This document shows positions 1 to 12,848 of a stretch of DNA of 64,000 bases, one piece after another; position 1 is the first letter of the stretch; each line of letters begins with the position of its first letter. Origin of the DNA: Ophioceras dolichostomum (Eukaryota; Ascomycota; Sordariomycetes; Magnaporthales; Ophioceraceae); the NCBI GenBank assembly GCA_003049485.1, contig PYST01000195.1:1-64000 (forward strand). Direction: 5' to 3'. The notes beneath the pieces were generated by a model, which made no database searches, had not been told where the DNA came from, and saw nothing but the letters and a program-made list of their open reading frames with translations. The position numbers were made by a program, and so were the translations under genes.

Positions 1-2985
<2,985 letters not shown>

Positions 2986-3634
2986 TGCGCTGCCCCGGGA
3001 TCTATCGAAGTGAGTGTGAATTTCTTCTCAAGAGTCCACAGCGACGGCAGAATTCAAAGAGAGGTGAATGTGAGTGTGAATGTGAACACAAGGTTTTAAT
3101 GAAAAGTAAACCGAGCCTCTCTTTGGGCACTGGTGGGTGTTTACTTGAAACAGAGACAGACAGCGAGCGGAGCTCCCATGCTATTCATGAGGGACCAAGT
3201 TGGGACCAAGTTGGGATGGCATTCGTCCAGGCCTTTCTTCTTCTCCTCGTCTGCTTCTGGTCTGCCAGCCAAGGTTGACTCGTACCACGCACACATACAC
3301 CAGACATATACACCTCAGATCACCTCGCTCCCCCTCCCCTCTCCCTGGTTCTTTTTCGGGCTCCATTCGCCCTCTCATCGACGGCTGCCCCCGCGGCGGA
3401 GTCACTCTGGTGCTCCAACCTGCATGACGCCGTTCCAAGCAGGGTGTAGTGTAGATCAGCCATTGTGCTAGTGTGCAGGGGTGCCAGTGTGCCAGTCCCA
3501 GCCAGTTGCTTTTCTCAGGCTAATCAAACTAGAGTCCCTAGGTGGTGGAGGACGGGAGGGTGAAGGGTGGCCGAGGTCGGTCGAGACGGCCCGCTGCACG
3601 GCTGTGCATTTACTTTTTCGCTCGTTTTACGGGA

Positions 3635-3644
3635 TTATCTTATC
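3635..3644 (-). promoter_or_regulatory. Tandem GATAAGATAA element
   Basis: The plus strand reads TTATCTTATC, which is GATAAGATAA on the minus strand: two adjoining GATA cores, 65 bp from the 3709 site. It departs from the strict SreA consensus by one base, so it may be a weak SreA site or a site for another GATA factor such as a nitrogen regulator. Confidence 0.45.
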
Positions 3645-3708
3645 AATCAATTCATCAAGTCCTGCGGGGCAGGTGGTACTTTTGCCCTTTGTGGAACCCT
3701 GCGCGGAC

Positions 3709-3717
3709 TTATCAGAT
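3709..3717 (-). promoter_or_regulatory. SreA-type GATA site (ATCTGATAA on minus strand)
   Basis: The plus strand reads TTATCAGAT, the reverse complement of ATCTGATAA and a full match to ATCWGATAA. It is about 725 bp upstream of the FET3 ATG, in FET3 orientation. Confidence 0.7.
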
Positions 3718-4785
3718 CCGAAGATTACAATTAGAACGTCCACAAAAATTCACAACCAATATTTCATGTGCGAGTCGTACAATCTTCGACTGAGACTTTG
3801 CCTGCCCGCACAAGCGGTCACCGCGAGAAGCCCGCAGGTGGCGGGATGTTGGTGCCACTATGCTACCACCCTGTAACCACTATCCCCGCAGGTCGTCCCC
3901 CGAATGTCACCCGGGAGCCGCCGGCCAAGATGGATCTAGAATGTCTCCGATGCAGGCCAGCACGGCAGCACGGCCCACTGGTCGGAAGGTAGCGAGAGAG
4001 GGAAAGCTTGGACGCTTGGCTCGAAGCTTGGGTGCATCGCCCAGCGGTTTGACGTGAACTTCAGAGCCCGCTGTCAAGCTGCTGGAGGCAGAGCGCTGGG
4101 TGCCCGGGCAGGATGCTCACAGAGCTAGAAAGTGACGAACACTCGCTCAACTAGAATCTTGCTAACTTGTTATAGTCATAGAAGCTCCGATAAAGGCACG
4201 CTTTGCCCTCGTGGGGACAGTCCGTGGCCGAGACCCCCATGTCTGTTATCTTCGGAAGTCAAAAGAAGCGTGTAGGAAGAAGGGTATATGCAGGGTGTAT
4301 GGAAGCGGGGTGGGCAACTTGGTGGGAGATCGACCTCGAGTAAAAGGTAGCAGGGATGTGTGGTGTGGCGTGTTGAACCCAACCTTTTACCCTTCTCTCC
4401 CACGCTTCATTTTCTTCGCCCTCCGTTCTCGCTCTCGGCTGGACGGAGATGCGGAAAAGGCGGCACTCGGAAAACGACGAGCGCGGAAGATGGAGCGGGA
4501 AGACACGAATAAATAACTGGACCAGCTGGAATATTGCGGCTGCTAGTGTGCCTCTAGCTCGTTGAAGAAGAACGAGAAGCAGAGTCCGTCACAAAAGTGG
4601 TGCGTTGCTTCCCTGGGGACTTGGTTGAAAGGGGTGCGACTATTTTGTGACCCTTGCTGCAGACTTGAAACTTCATTGGAAGATGGTGGTATTGATGGTG
4701 TCGAGCTAGGGGGAGGTCGGGTGACGAGGTTTGAGGTTTTTTTCGTTCTCCCTTGGTCGTCCCGCCCGCCCCCATGTTTCGTTTG

Positions 4786-4811
4786 ATCAGATAACCTAAT
4801 TTTTATCTGAT
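4786..4811. promoter_or_regulatory. Inverted pair of SreA-type GATA sites
   Basis: ATCAGATAA at 4786-4794 and its exact reverse complement TTATCTGAT at 4803-4811, separated by 8 bp. Both arms match the published fungal iron-repressor consensus ATCWGATAA in full. The pair lies about 470 bp upstream of the FTR1 ATG and 1.8 kb upstream of the FET3 ATG. Confidence 0.82.
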
Positions 4812-5278
4812 GGGATCGACTTATACGTGGTCCCATATTCTCCAATACGCCTATCTTATTTCGGCATATTGAACCGACCTTCGGGGTTGCCTCGCAGTGT
4901 TCGCACTTATCCATGCCCCATCATCCTCACTCACCCTCCCTAGCCAAAACTACCCCTCGCTCTCTCTGTACATCGTGTCGCACAAGTTGAAGCTGGATGT
5001 GATAGCGTCCATCTATCTTCCTCCCCGTCCTCCTCGCCTTCCCCTTCCCCCTTCCCCCTTCTTGCGCATTAATCGAAACAGTTACGTACCTCCTCGAGCC
5101 TCTCGTCTTATTCCTCCTTCATTCTTTAGCCATTTGTTGTCTTCACTGCCCCCGCCCCCCTGATTCATCTCAAGTTGAAGTAACTTTTACCCCCTTCCAC
5201 CCTTCAGCTTTTTTTTTCGAGAATTTGTTCTAAGTCAACTTACCACAAGCAATCATTGTGTAACAGGGACAAGTCAAG

Positions 5279-6699
5279 ATGGCCACAGACGTATTCTCCG
5301 TGCCCGTCTTCCTCATCTGCTTCCGAGAGGCGCTGGAGTGCGCCATCATCGTCTCCATCCTCCTTGCCTTCCTTAAGCAGACCCTCGACGGGCCCAACCG
5401 AGATGCCAAACTGTACAAGAAGCTCGTCTGGCAGGTGAGTGACAGCAGCACACAGTTCCCCATCTTCACTGAGGATCTACTTCCCTCGAAGTTAGTTCGG
5501 AGTCTCGAGAGCAGCAGAGCTAGCACCATCACAAAGAGCTAACCCTAGAATTCTGACTTTGCGCAGGTCTGGCTGGGCGTCCTCGTCGCGTTCTTCATCT
5601 GCCTTATCATTGCCTCGGCCGTCATCGGCACTTTCTACACCGTCGGCGCAAACAGATGGGAAGGCTCCGAGCTGAACTGGGAGGGCTTCTTCTGCCTCCT
5701 CGCCTCCATCATCATCACGATCGTCGGCGTCGCGCTCCTGCGCGTCGGCAAGATGCAGGAGAAGTGGCGGATGAAGATCGCCGCCGCCTTGGACTCCCCC
5801 GTCCGTACGCGGCAGAAGGGACAGGTGTGGGAGACTATCAAGCGGGTCGGCGAGAAATATGCTCTGTTCTTCCTCCCGTTCATCACCGTTCTGCGGGAGG
5901 GCATCGAGGCCATCGTATTCATTGCCGGCGTCACATTCTCCGCGCCTGCGACATCGGTCCCGCTGGCCGTGATTGTCGGGTTGCTTGTGGGCATCATTAT
6001 CGGCTACATACTCTACAAGTAAGTGATTGCAACGGATTGTCGGCTGTCTGCATGGATGAAGTTTGTTTGTCTCTCCGGCTGACACTAGTGAAAACTCAGG
6101 GGCGGTTCAACCTCCAAGCTGCAACTCTTCCTCACCGTCTCGACTTGCCTCCTGTACCTCGTCGCGGCTGGGCTGTTTTCTCGCGCAGTCTTGTCGTTTG
6201 AGCAACAGCAGTGGAACAATCTTGTTGGCGGCGACGCTGCCGAGGTTGGCGACGGACCGGGATCGTATGACATCGACAAGAGTGTCTGGCATGTTAATGT
6301 AAGTGGTTTACCCCTTCTGCTTCTCTTACTCAGACATAATCGGCTATCAGTAACTACGGTGTCCATTGCATGCATCAAGCTGACAGTAAGATAAAGTGTT
6401 GCAGCCCGGTCCTCAACGGTGGCGGCGGGTGGGGGTTCTTTCAAGCCATTCTCGGATGGACCAACTCAGCCACGTATGGGTCGGTGATCTCGTACAATAT
6501 GTATTGGATATTCGTGATCTCCTCCTTCTTCGTCCTGCGATATCGAGAGAACAAGGGCCACTGGCCGCTCATGAAGCGGAAACAAGCCAGCCTTGATGAC
6601 GACTCCAACAGCCAGCAGAGTGGCGGAGCTGCAGCTGACGACGAAAAGCGAGTTGCTGGGGGAGCGCCTGTAGCAAGGGCGGCGTCGGTTGATAGTTAA
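5279..6699 (+). CDS. FTR1: High-affinity iron permease Ftr1/FtrA
   Basis: Plasma-membrane permease that takes in Fe(III) made by the Fet3 ferroxidase. Exons 5279-5434, 5567-6018, 6100-6298 and 6397-6699 give 369 residues, the usual fungal Ftr1 length. The first REXXE-type iron motif is REALE (residues 16-20, in FREALECAII). The second is REGIE (162-166, in LREGIEAIVF). About seven hydrophobic segments are visible, starting at the N-terminus, which is normal for this family. The C-terminal tail after YRENKGHWPLMKRKQ is hydrophilic (Ser/Asp/Ala-rich) and cytosolic by inference. Introns are 132, 81 and 98 bp with GTGAGT/GTAAGT donors. The gene is divergent to the ferroxidase and shares its GATA-containing promoter, so induction on iron starvation is expected. 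Confidence 0.96.
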
Positions 6700-7814
6700 G
6701 TAAGCGGAGATATGCGGAGAAAAGGAGGGTTGTTGAACTTGGCATATATGGCGGAAAAACAATGGCGAGATGACTGTGGTTATGCCAAGAGCTGGATGGA
6801 GTTATTTTCCACTGTGTCGTGGTCTGATGATCGACCGTGCCCTGGTCTTTAAGACTCTCAACCTCGACTATCACCATGGGATTTGAAGATGTAATATACT
6901 TGTTCATTCGGTCGTAACTCTCTGTCTAACAGTGCTGGCACTTGTGCGAACTGCCTTTACCCCAGCTAGGTGCCTTAGGTTTGCTCCAATGCCCAAACCG
7001 CACAGGGCCATTCTAGTATCTCCAAGGAGCATCGGGCCGAAAACACTTTGACAACCTTAATTGCCTACCTCGTGATGGCCCCCCCCCTCCCCCCCAGAGC
7101 AGCCCCTGTCGGGAAACTGTCAGCTATCTCGCTGGGCTCTTTCACCTTGTAGAAGTCAGGCTCACGACACAGATCGGGACGAGGAATCACTCCATTATCA
7201 GCTCAGTCGCCCTTCATCAGCCCCGACAGTTCTGCAAGTATGTAAGCAGAAACATGAGGTTGGAGCTCTCAGCAAGTGAAGCTCTCGTGGTCACCTGGTC
7301 GCAGCCGTGTGGGGCTCAGCCCTACAGCCCTATCAGGATGAAACCATGGCCACTGATTGGCCTGTCTCCTCTCGGCCGTATGAGGCTCTCTCCTGCCTGG
7401 GTCAAACACATAGGAGTCATTTTCGCTTTCGTTTCCAGTGTTTGAGGCGGGCATGGGCTACCTCAGCGCCTAAAGTTCAAGACAAGACAGTCTCGTCACG
7501 GCTATGATCTTTCTGGATGCTGTCCCTCGCTGGCTGTTGAGTTCACAGGTCGCCCTTGTTCTCAACAGAAGAGATACTGTGCTACAACATTCCATCTTTG
7601 GGCATGTTCAGTCCTTGTTTCCTCAACTGAATCCGCTAGTCAAACTGCGGAATTGTTGCTCCAAAGCCTGGCTTCTATCTCAGAACCAAACCAAGTAACA
7701 GTTCAGATAATTCGCCAATATTCTATTCAACGTAGAGGGTTTACTTGACTCCAGTTGTCGAGAATGTCCATGCATGTCGTTTCTTTATCATCATTCCGAA
7801 AAACGAAGGCTCAC
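6700..7814. other. Intergenic, 3' ends of FTR1 and the BTB gene
   Basis: Gene-free stretch of 1.1 kb between convergent genes. It holds a C-rich run at 7080-7095 and only short open frames without recognisable protein features. It probably contains the two 3' untranslated regions. I see no RNA gene or repeat of note. Confidence 0.6.
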
Positions 7815-9427
7815 TTATTCTTCGGGAGTCCAGTCCCAGCTCGTGGCCGTGAAAAGCTCTCTAGCCATCCTGTCTGCTGCCATCGCTCCCTCGTAGCGCA
7901 GCCGCTGGTCTCCGGCGACTCCTCTGGTAAAACGGAACGGCCTCCCGCCATCCTCGTCGCGCCCGTCCGACCGCACCCACGAAGCTTCACGGCGGTTATT
8001 CTTCCACGTGGCCCTCGATATAGATATTACATTGGACGACGTCATTGCTTGAATGTATTCCAGTATGGGCATCATCTTGGTCCGCAAGCCGCACTACAGA
8101 GCCGGGGGTCATCAGAGAACTGGCTCTGCAATGTGCGGTTGAGGTGGCAACGGTTAAGGGAGAGGAGAGCAGAAGTTTGACGTACGTTCATATGGTTTTT
8201 ATCAATCTGGTAGCTTGGGCACTGTTTCAAAGTGGCGAGGATGTGGCTGATGTCTGTCTTTGAAAAGTCCTCGACAGTGTCGAGGGACGCCGGGGAGAAA
8301 TCGACCAGAAAGAGAAGCTTCTTGTTGGCTAAAAACTTGACCATCTGCCCGAGCTGATACGAGTCGCAAGCCATGCTGGAGTCATAGCCCAGTTTGCACA
8401 GCTGGGCCCGAGAGGAGTAAAGAGATAGGAAATGCTGTTGGACTGAGGCGATAGTGTTCAGGATGCTCTCCCTCCGACACCGCAACTCGTTTTCGAGATC
8501 GTCTTGCAGATCCCACCAAGAAGCGGCGAGGCTACCGTCCGCGTCCTCCACGGGCTCAGCAAAGGCGCTCCATCGACTTGAACCGAGCATGATGAGCTCG
8601 CGAGTCGCAGCGTGGAGCTTGAGCGGCTGGTCGAGGAGCCATGCGGCCAGGATCTTCTGGCGTATAGCACCTTCGTTCGCGAGGCTTGCCGGACCACTGC
8701 CGTCATCATATCCCGATGGCGTCTTCATCTTGGCGACGGGCCATTTGAACTTCGCATCCGAGGCCAACCAGCGCGAGACCGGGCTCGGGCAGTCGAAGCG
8801 ATCTGCGAGCACGGCCAGTGTCGCGACGTATTGCATGGTCACGGGCCTGGTGCTCGTTTGCTTCCCGTGCAGGATACGCAGGAAGTCGGCGAAGACGTGC
8901 TGGCGGAGTGCAGACCGGGTGGCCTCGTCGTCGTCGGTGATCTCGACGCTGGGCAGCTCGGCAGGGTCCGTCACGTCCGCGGGCTTCACGTTACGCAGGG
9001 CCATGGCTTTGAACGCCGCTGCGAGGCTCTGTGCTTCTTGGAAACGCGAGTCTTCTCCTAACAGCACGCTGAAGAATTTTGAGTGCTTCTTCAGCACGGC
9101 CAGGTCCACCCTGAATCCTTGCCTCAACCTGGGTTTTTGGAGTGGCTTCAGCTGGGATGAGGCGGCACCATAGGCGGCTCCATCTTGCCGTGGGCGGCCT
9201 GGCCTACCGGGCGAAAAAGCCTTTCTGGCAGCCTTGAGGGTCTCGCTCGATGTCTCAAACGTGACATTGAGGACAAGACCACCTCTCGGTGCGATGGGGA
9301 TTATGTCTGGTCTTTCGATGAGGGGGGGTGGTTCCCTGGGATCCCTGGGCTCCCTGGGCTTGGCTGGTGGTTCTTCTTCATTCAGATCCATCAACGGCAG
9401 CGACGGTGTGCTATGGCTGTTGAGCAA
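7815..9427 (-). CDS. BTB/POZ-like domain protein
   Basis: Exons 9427-8186 and 8093-7815 give 506 residues. The donor GTACGT follows ..AACCATATGAAC, and the acceptor ctgtag precedes TGCGGCTTGCGG. The N-terminus is Pro/Glu-rich (DLNEEEPPAKPREPRDP). A BTB/POZ-like fold is suggested by GLVLNVTFE, then FRVDLAVLKKHSKFFSVLLG with FQEAQ (the classic 'F-x-V-x-K-x-x-L-x-x-x-S-x-F-F' core), HVFADFLRILHG, and the following helical region TLAVLADRFDCP. Proteins of this type are numerous in filamentous fungi and generally uncharacterised; BTB domains mediate dimerisation or Cullin-3 binding. No second domain (kelch, zinc finger) is visible, so function is unknown. A second in-frame Met is 12 codons downstream of the chosen start. 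It is convergent with FTR1 and divergent from the PP2C gene. Confidence 0.8.
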
Positions 9428-10198
9428 CAGCCAACATTGCAGACTTGAGGTATCACGGTCAAGCCTCGTGTTGCTTGCTCACGATAGCCTTGATACACTC
9501 TCCTCTTTGAGCAACTTTATGCGTTGGCTAAGTGTTTAGCACAAAGTATATGTGTATCGACACGGACAACGAACAAAGTGCTAAGGCGGCAGAGGTGTCG
9601 ATGGCTGTCGACAGTGGTATTGACGAGTGATTGTGTGCTAGGCAGAATGCTGAGCAAAACGGCACGCCCCTGAAATGCCCCTGTAAAACCCCGCTAATGT
9701 CCTCCGTCTCCACACATCGTGCACTAAAGACACAAGACGACAACTGGTTTGCTTGATGGATCCCACGAGGAGGACTTGACTCTATGTACGCTGCACTCGC
9801 ACGTCGTATAATTACAGAAAGCATCTTCTCTTGGAAAATGCAGTTGCCCTTCTTTAATAGTCTTGGCTCTGTCGAAATCCTTCTTCTGAAACCACAAAGG
9901 GGGTTTTCGGATGCCCAGGCATTGGGAACGCTGCGAATCTGGGACAAAAAACCATCTTGCTTCCAGGTTCAATGCTTGCAGTGTAAGGTTACATGCGCCT
10001 CCTACTCGGCGCTCAGCTCTCTGGGGCTCTTCTCCTCCCGACTTTCAGGGTGCAGTTCTCCGTGCCTCCCCACAACCAGCCTACACGGAACGCCCTGGTT
10101 GTCCTTCCAGACCTCAATTGAGCAGAAACCGAACGTCCACGTCAGATCCGGTCGGTATCTCTGTCGTCAGAAATTGAGTCCCAAAAAGCTTAGGGTCG
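9428..10198. promoter_or_regulatory. Divergent promoter, BTB gene / PP2C gene
   Basis: A 771-bp spacer between two divergent starts. No TATA box or recognised factor site stands out. The open frames here are short or run out of frame into the PP2C gene. Confidence 0.5.
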
Positions 10199-12301
10199 AT
10201 GGCGCCTCCGATGTGTACTCCGGTGAGGGTCCTGACCCTGCACCGGTCAGCTCGAGCCCGGCTAAGGACCGTGCCGTCTCCGATCACGCCCGCCGACACC
10301 CTGCGTGCTTTCATGAGCTTCATCGCCACGCTCGTGCAAGGCACTTCCCACTCCCAATTCCACGATCACGCGCCTCGCCCTTACCTTCACCTTCACCCCG
10401 ATCAGCATCACGGAGTGAGCTCGTGTGCGCGACCTAATTCGATCTCGCCGCCGCCGCCGCCTCGACTAAAGGTCGGGGGAGAACCGCATCCACAGTGGCA
10501 TACCATACAGACCATACAGACCACGCAGCACCAACAGCAGAAACAACAGCGACGAGAGTTCCACAACTACTTTGTCACGCACCTTCCCTCCTCCTCGTTG
10601 CACCCCGACCCCCGTCTGCGCTCCGGTCCGCACCACAAGCTCCCTCGCAGCGCGTCAACCCCACATACGCCCGCATCTGGGCCCGGCCATGCTCCGGCCA
10701 GCCCTCCGAACCCGAACGTCCCGTCGCGAGACTTGACGGTTGTGCGAATACCGCTTCGTAGTGCGAAGCACCACTTCGCGGCCTACAGCTCGCGCGGAGA
10801 CCGCATATACAACGAGGACACCAACCAGGCCGGGACGATCGACCTGCCGGCGTTTGCGCGCCGCGCCCCCATCAGCCTCTCGCGGTCGAACCGCGCCATC
10901 GGCCAGGGGGAGGGGAACGTTGCCGATAGCCCCAGCAGCGGCGACCCTCAGATATTCTACTTTGCCGTCTTCGACGGCCATGGAGGCGCCGAGTGTTCCG
11001 AGTTCCTGCGCGACGAGCTGCATGGGTATATCGAGGAAGCCGCCGTGGCGTTCGGCCTGGGTAGTAGTCTCAAGAAGAAGAAGAGGGAAAGGGAAAGGGA
11101 GGAGAGCAATGATGCACAGCAGATGTCACGGAGCCCCGCCGAACAACAGGTCGACCTGAAAAGCGCAGAGGAGGTCAAGCCGGAGCTGAACCTTCCTGAG
11201 ACGAAAAATGGCGGCATCACGACCGAAGCGCCACGCGAGGAGCCTATGGAGAGCGTAGCTCCGCAGCCCGTACCTACGGACGTACCCAAGGCCCTGCAGC
11301 TTGAGCAGCAGCTGGTCACCGAGTACAAGGACACAGTCGGGGGCTACTTTCGGCGCTTCAGACCTGCGCACTTCAACCTACCGTCCCGCTCGCGGTCATC
11401 TTCGTCGTCGTCGTCGTCGTCATCATCATCATCGTCACAATCGCTCAGCACGCAAGACCACGCCGACGACACGGTGACGCTCGAGACCGTCCTGACATAC
11501 GCCTTCCTGCGCGCAGACCTGGACTTCATCACGGCGCAAGCACGCAAGCCGGACCCAGACGATCCCTACGTCTCCGACTTCCCCGTCAACCAGGACGAGG
11601 TCCTCGGCGCGCCGCACCTCCCGCCCTCGGGACACGGCATCGGCGGGCCCACGCGCTTCAAGGGCGGCTCGACCGCGTCCATCGCGCTGATCTCCACCCC
11701 GACCCCGGCCCCCTTCTGGCACCCGGCCGCGCACAGCACCCTGATGGTCGCGCACGTGGGCGACACCCGCATCCTCCTCTGCGAGACGGCCACGGGCCTT
11801 CCCCGCGCGCTCACCTCGGACCACCGCCCGTCCTCGCCCGCCGAGGAGCGCCGCCTCAGACGCTTCGCGGCCGACAGCATGACGACGGACTCGTTCGGCG
11901 AGGAGCGCATCTCGGGTCTGGCGAACTCGCGGAGCTTTGGCGACATGCAGAGCAAGCGCGTCGGCGTCTCGGCGGAGCCGGAGCTTTGCCGTGCTGAGGT
12001 GGGGCCCGCGGAGTATAGCTTTTTGGTGCTGGCTAGCGATGGCGTGTCGGGGTCGCTGTCGGACCAGGAGATCGTGGACGTGGTGAAGGAGGCGCGCACG
12101 CCGGAGCAGGGCGCGAGGGACGTGGTTGAGTATGCGACCGAGGTATCGAACGACGGGGACAACGCGACGTGCTTGGTCGTCAGGCTGGGCGGGTGGGAGC
12201 GCAGGAGCGAGGGAGGGGTGGGCAGTTTGGGTACGAAGGAGATAAGGGACATTCGCAGGGCTGAGGCGCAGGATCCGCGGAGTCGGGCGAGGAGGCAGTG
12301 A
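10199..12301 (+). CDS. PPM-type protein phosphatase 2C, Ptc6/Aup1-like
   Basis: Metal-dependent Ser/Thr phosphatase, 700 residues in one exon. The first ~175 residues are basic, Pro/His-rich and low in complexity, compatible with a mitochondrial or disordered leader. The catalytic PP2C fold follows with all core motifs: SSRGDRIYNEDT (about 197-209), AVFDGHGG (about 258-265), GGSTASIALI, AHVGDTRILL, LTSDHRP, ISGLANSRSFGD, FLVLASDGVSG and NDGDNAT. The wording RIPLRSAKHHFAAY...AGTIDLPAFARRAP matches what I recall of fungal Ptc6 (yeast Aup1, a mitochondrial phosphatase linked to mitophagy). A long insert between DGHGG and GSTA carries a Lys/Arg/Glu stretch and a pure Ser tract coded by TCG/TCA repeats (about 11397-11437). 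The start codon is the least certain part. All metal-binding Asp residues are present, so an active enzyme is expected. Confidence 0.87.
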   Translation: MAPPMCTPVRVLTLHRSARARLRTVPSPITPADTLRAFMSFIATLVQGTSHSQFHDHAPRPYLHLHPDQHHGVSSCARPNSISPPPPPRLKVGGEPHPQWHTIQTIQTTQHQQQKQQRREFHNYFVTHLPSSSLHPDPRLRSGPHHKLPRSASTPHTPASGPGHAPASPPNPNVPSRDLTVVRIPLRSAKHHFAAYSSRGDRIYNEDTNQAGTIDLPAFARRAPISLSRSNRAIGQGEGNVADSPSSGDPQIFYFAVFDGHGGAECSEFLRDELHGYIEEAAVAFGLGSSLKKKKREREREESNDAQQMSRSPAEQQVDLKSAEEVKPELNLPETKNGGITTEAPREEPMESVAPQPVPTDVPKALQLEQQLVTEYKDTVGGYFRRFRPAHFNLPSRSRSSSSSSSSSSSSSSQSLSTQDHADDTVTLETVLTYAFLRADLDFITAQARKPDPDDPYVSDFPVNQDEVLGAPHLPPSGHGIGGPTRFKGGSTASIALISTPTPAPFWHPAAHSTLMVAHVGDTRILLCETATGLPRALTSDHRPSSPAEERRLRRFAADSMTTDSFGEERISGLANSRSFGDMQSKRVGVSAEPELCRAEVGPAEYSFLVLASDGVSGSLSDQEIVDVVKEARTPEQGARDVVEYATEVSNDGDNATCLVVRLGGWERRSEGGVGSLGTKEIRDIRRAEAQDPRSRARRQ

Positions 12302-12848
12302 TATCTAGACAGCATTTTAGGCGCTCGTTTCTTCGTCTAGCATTTCTGAAAGAGAAGTAGGGATGCATGCATGCATTTATGGGTAGGTAGCCCATTTTTC
12401 TGGGTAAAAGTTTCGTCCCTGCACCGGCTGGCGTTTGGGTATGGAAAAGAGGATGAAAGGGTAGCATCACGAGAAAGTATTGCATCAGGGCACGGGGATC
12501 TGATAGAAAAGAACTTTGGTAGAGTCTATAATATATCACAAATATAGACCGCCTTCCTCCACTAGTTGCCTAAGATACCCATCCACCACTAGCCTGCCTT
12601 GGTCGCCCGTTCGCCTACTCCCTCGTTTTTTTGTACCCTCAGCAACTCCCAGTTTCACACACTAGTAGCCCCTATTGCCTCTGCTATCTCGAGAGTCAAC
12701 AAACCAGCCCTGCCTCTCGCTTCCCGTCCATTCCGTCCTGTTCCACCGCGACTGATCATCAAAGAGAATCCAAAAGATAAAGAGATACTCAGGTCGAAGC
12801 GTAATTATGAGCATTATACCGTGGTGGCGAGGCATTCGTTCTCCACGT
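12302..12848. other. Intergenic between convergent PP2C and HET-C genes
   Basis: 547 bp presumably holding both 3' UTRs. It contains an alternating ATGCATGCATGCAT run (about 12363-12376) and a GGTAGGTAGCC element (12382-12392), and otherwise nothing recognisable. Confidence 0.55.

Larger units (their letters stand above)
2986..5278. promoter_or_regulatory. Shared divergent promoter of FET3 and FTR1
   Basis: A 2.3 kb gene-free stretch between the two divergent start codons. It holds three 9-mers matching the SreA/Fep1-family GATA consensus ATCWGATAA (two as an inverted pair at 4786-4811, one at 3709-3717), a tandem GATA pair at 3635-3644, and CCAAT boxes at 3756-3760 (plus) and 4675-4679 (minus) that could serve the CCAAT-binding complex/HapX. 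Next to FET3 lies a GTGAAT/GTGAGT-rich leader (3063-3090). Next to FTR1 is a pyrimidine-rich tract (about 4920-5220). No coding frame here looks real. Iron-dependent repression by a GATA factor and CCAAT-dependent control are inferred from motif and gene identity. Confidence 0.75.
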
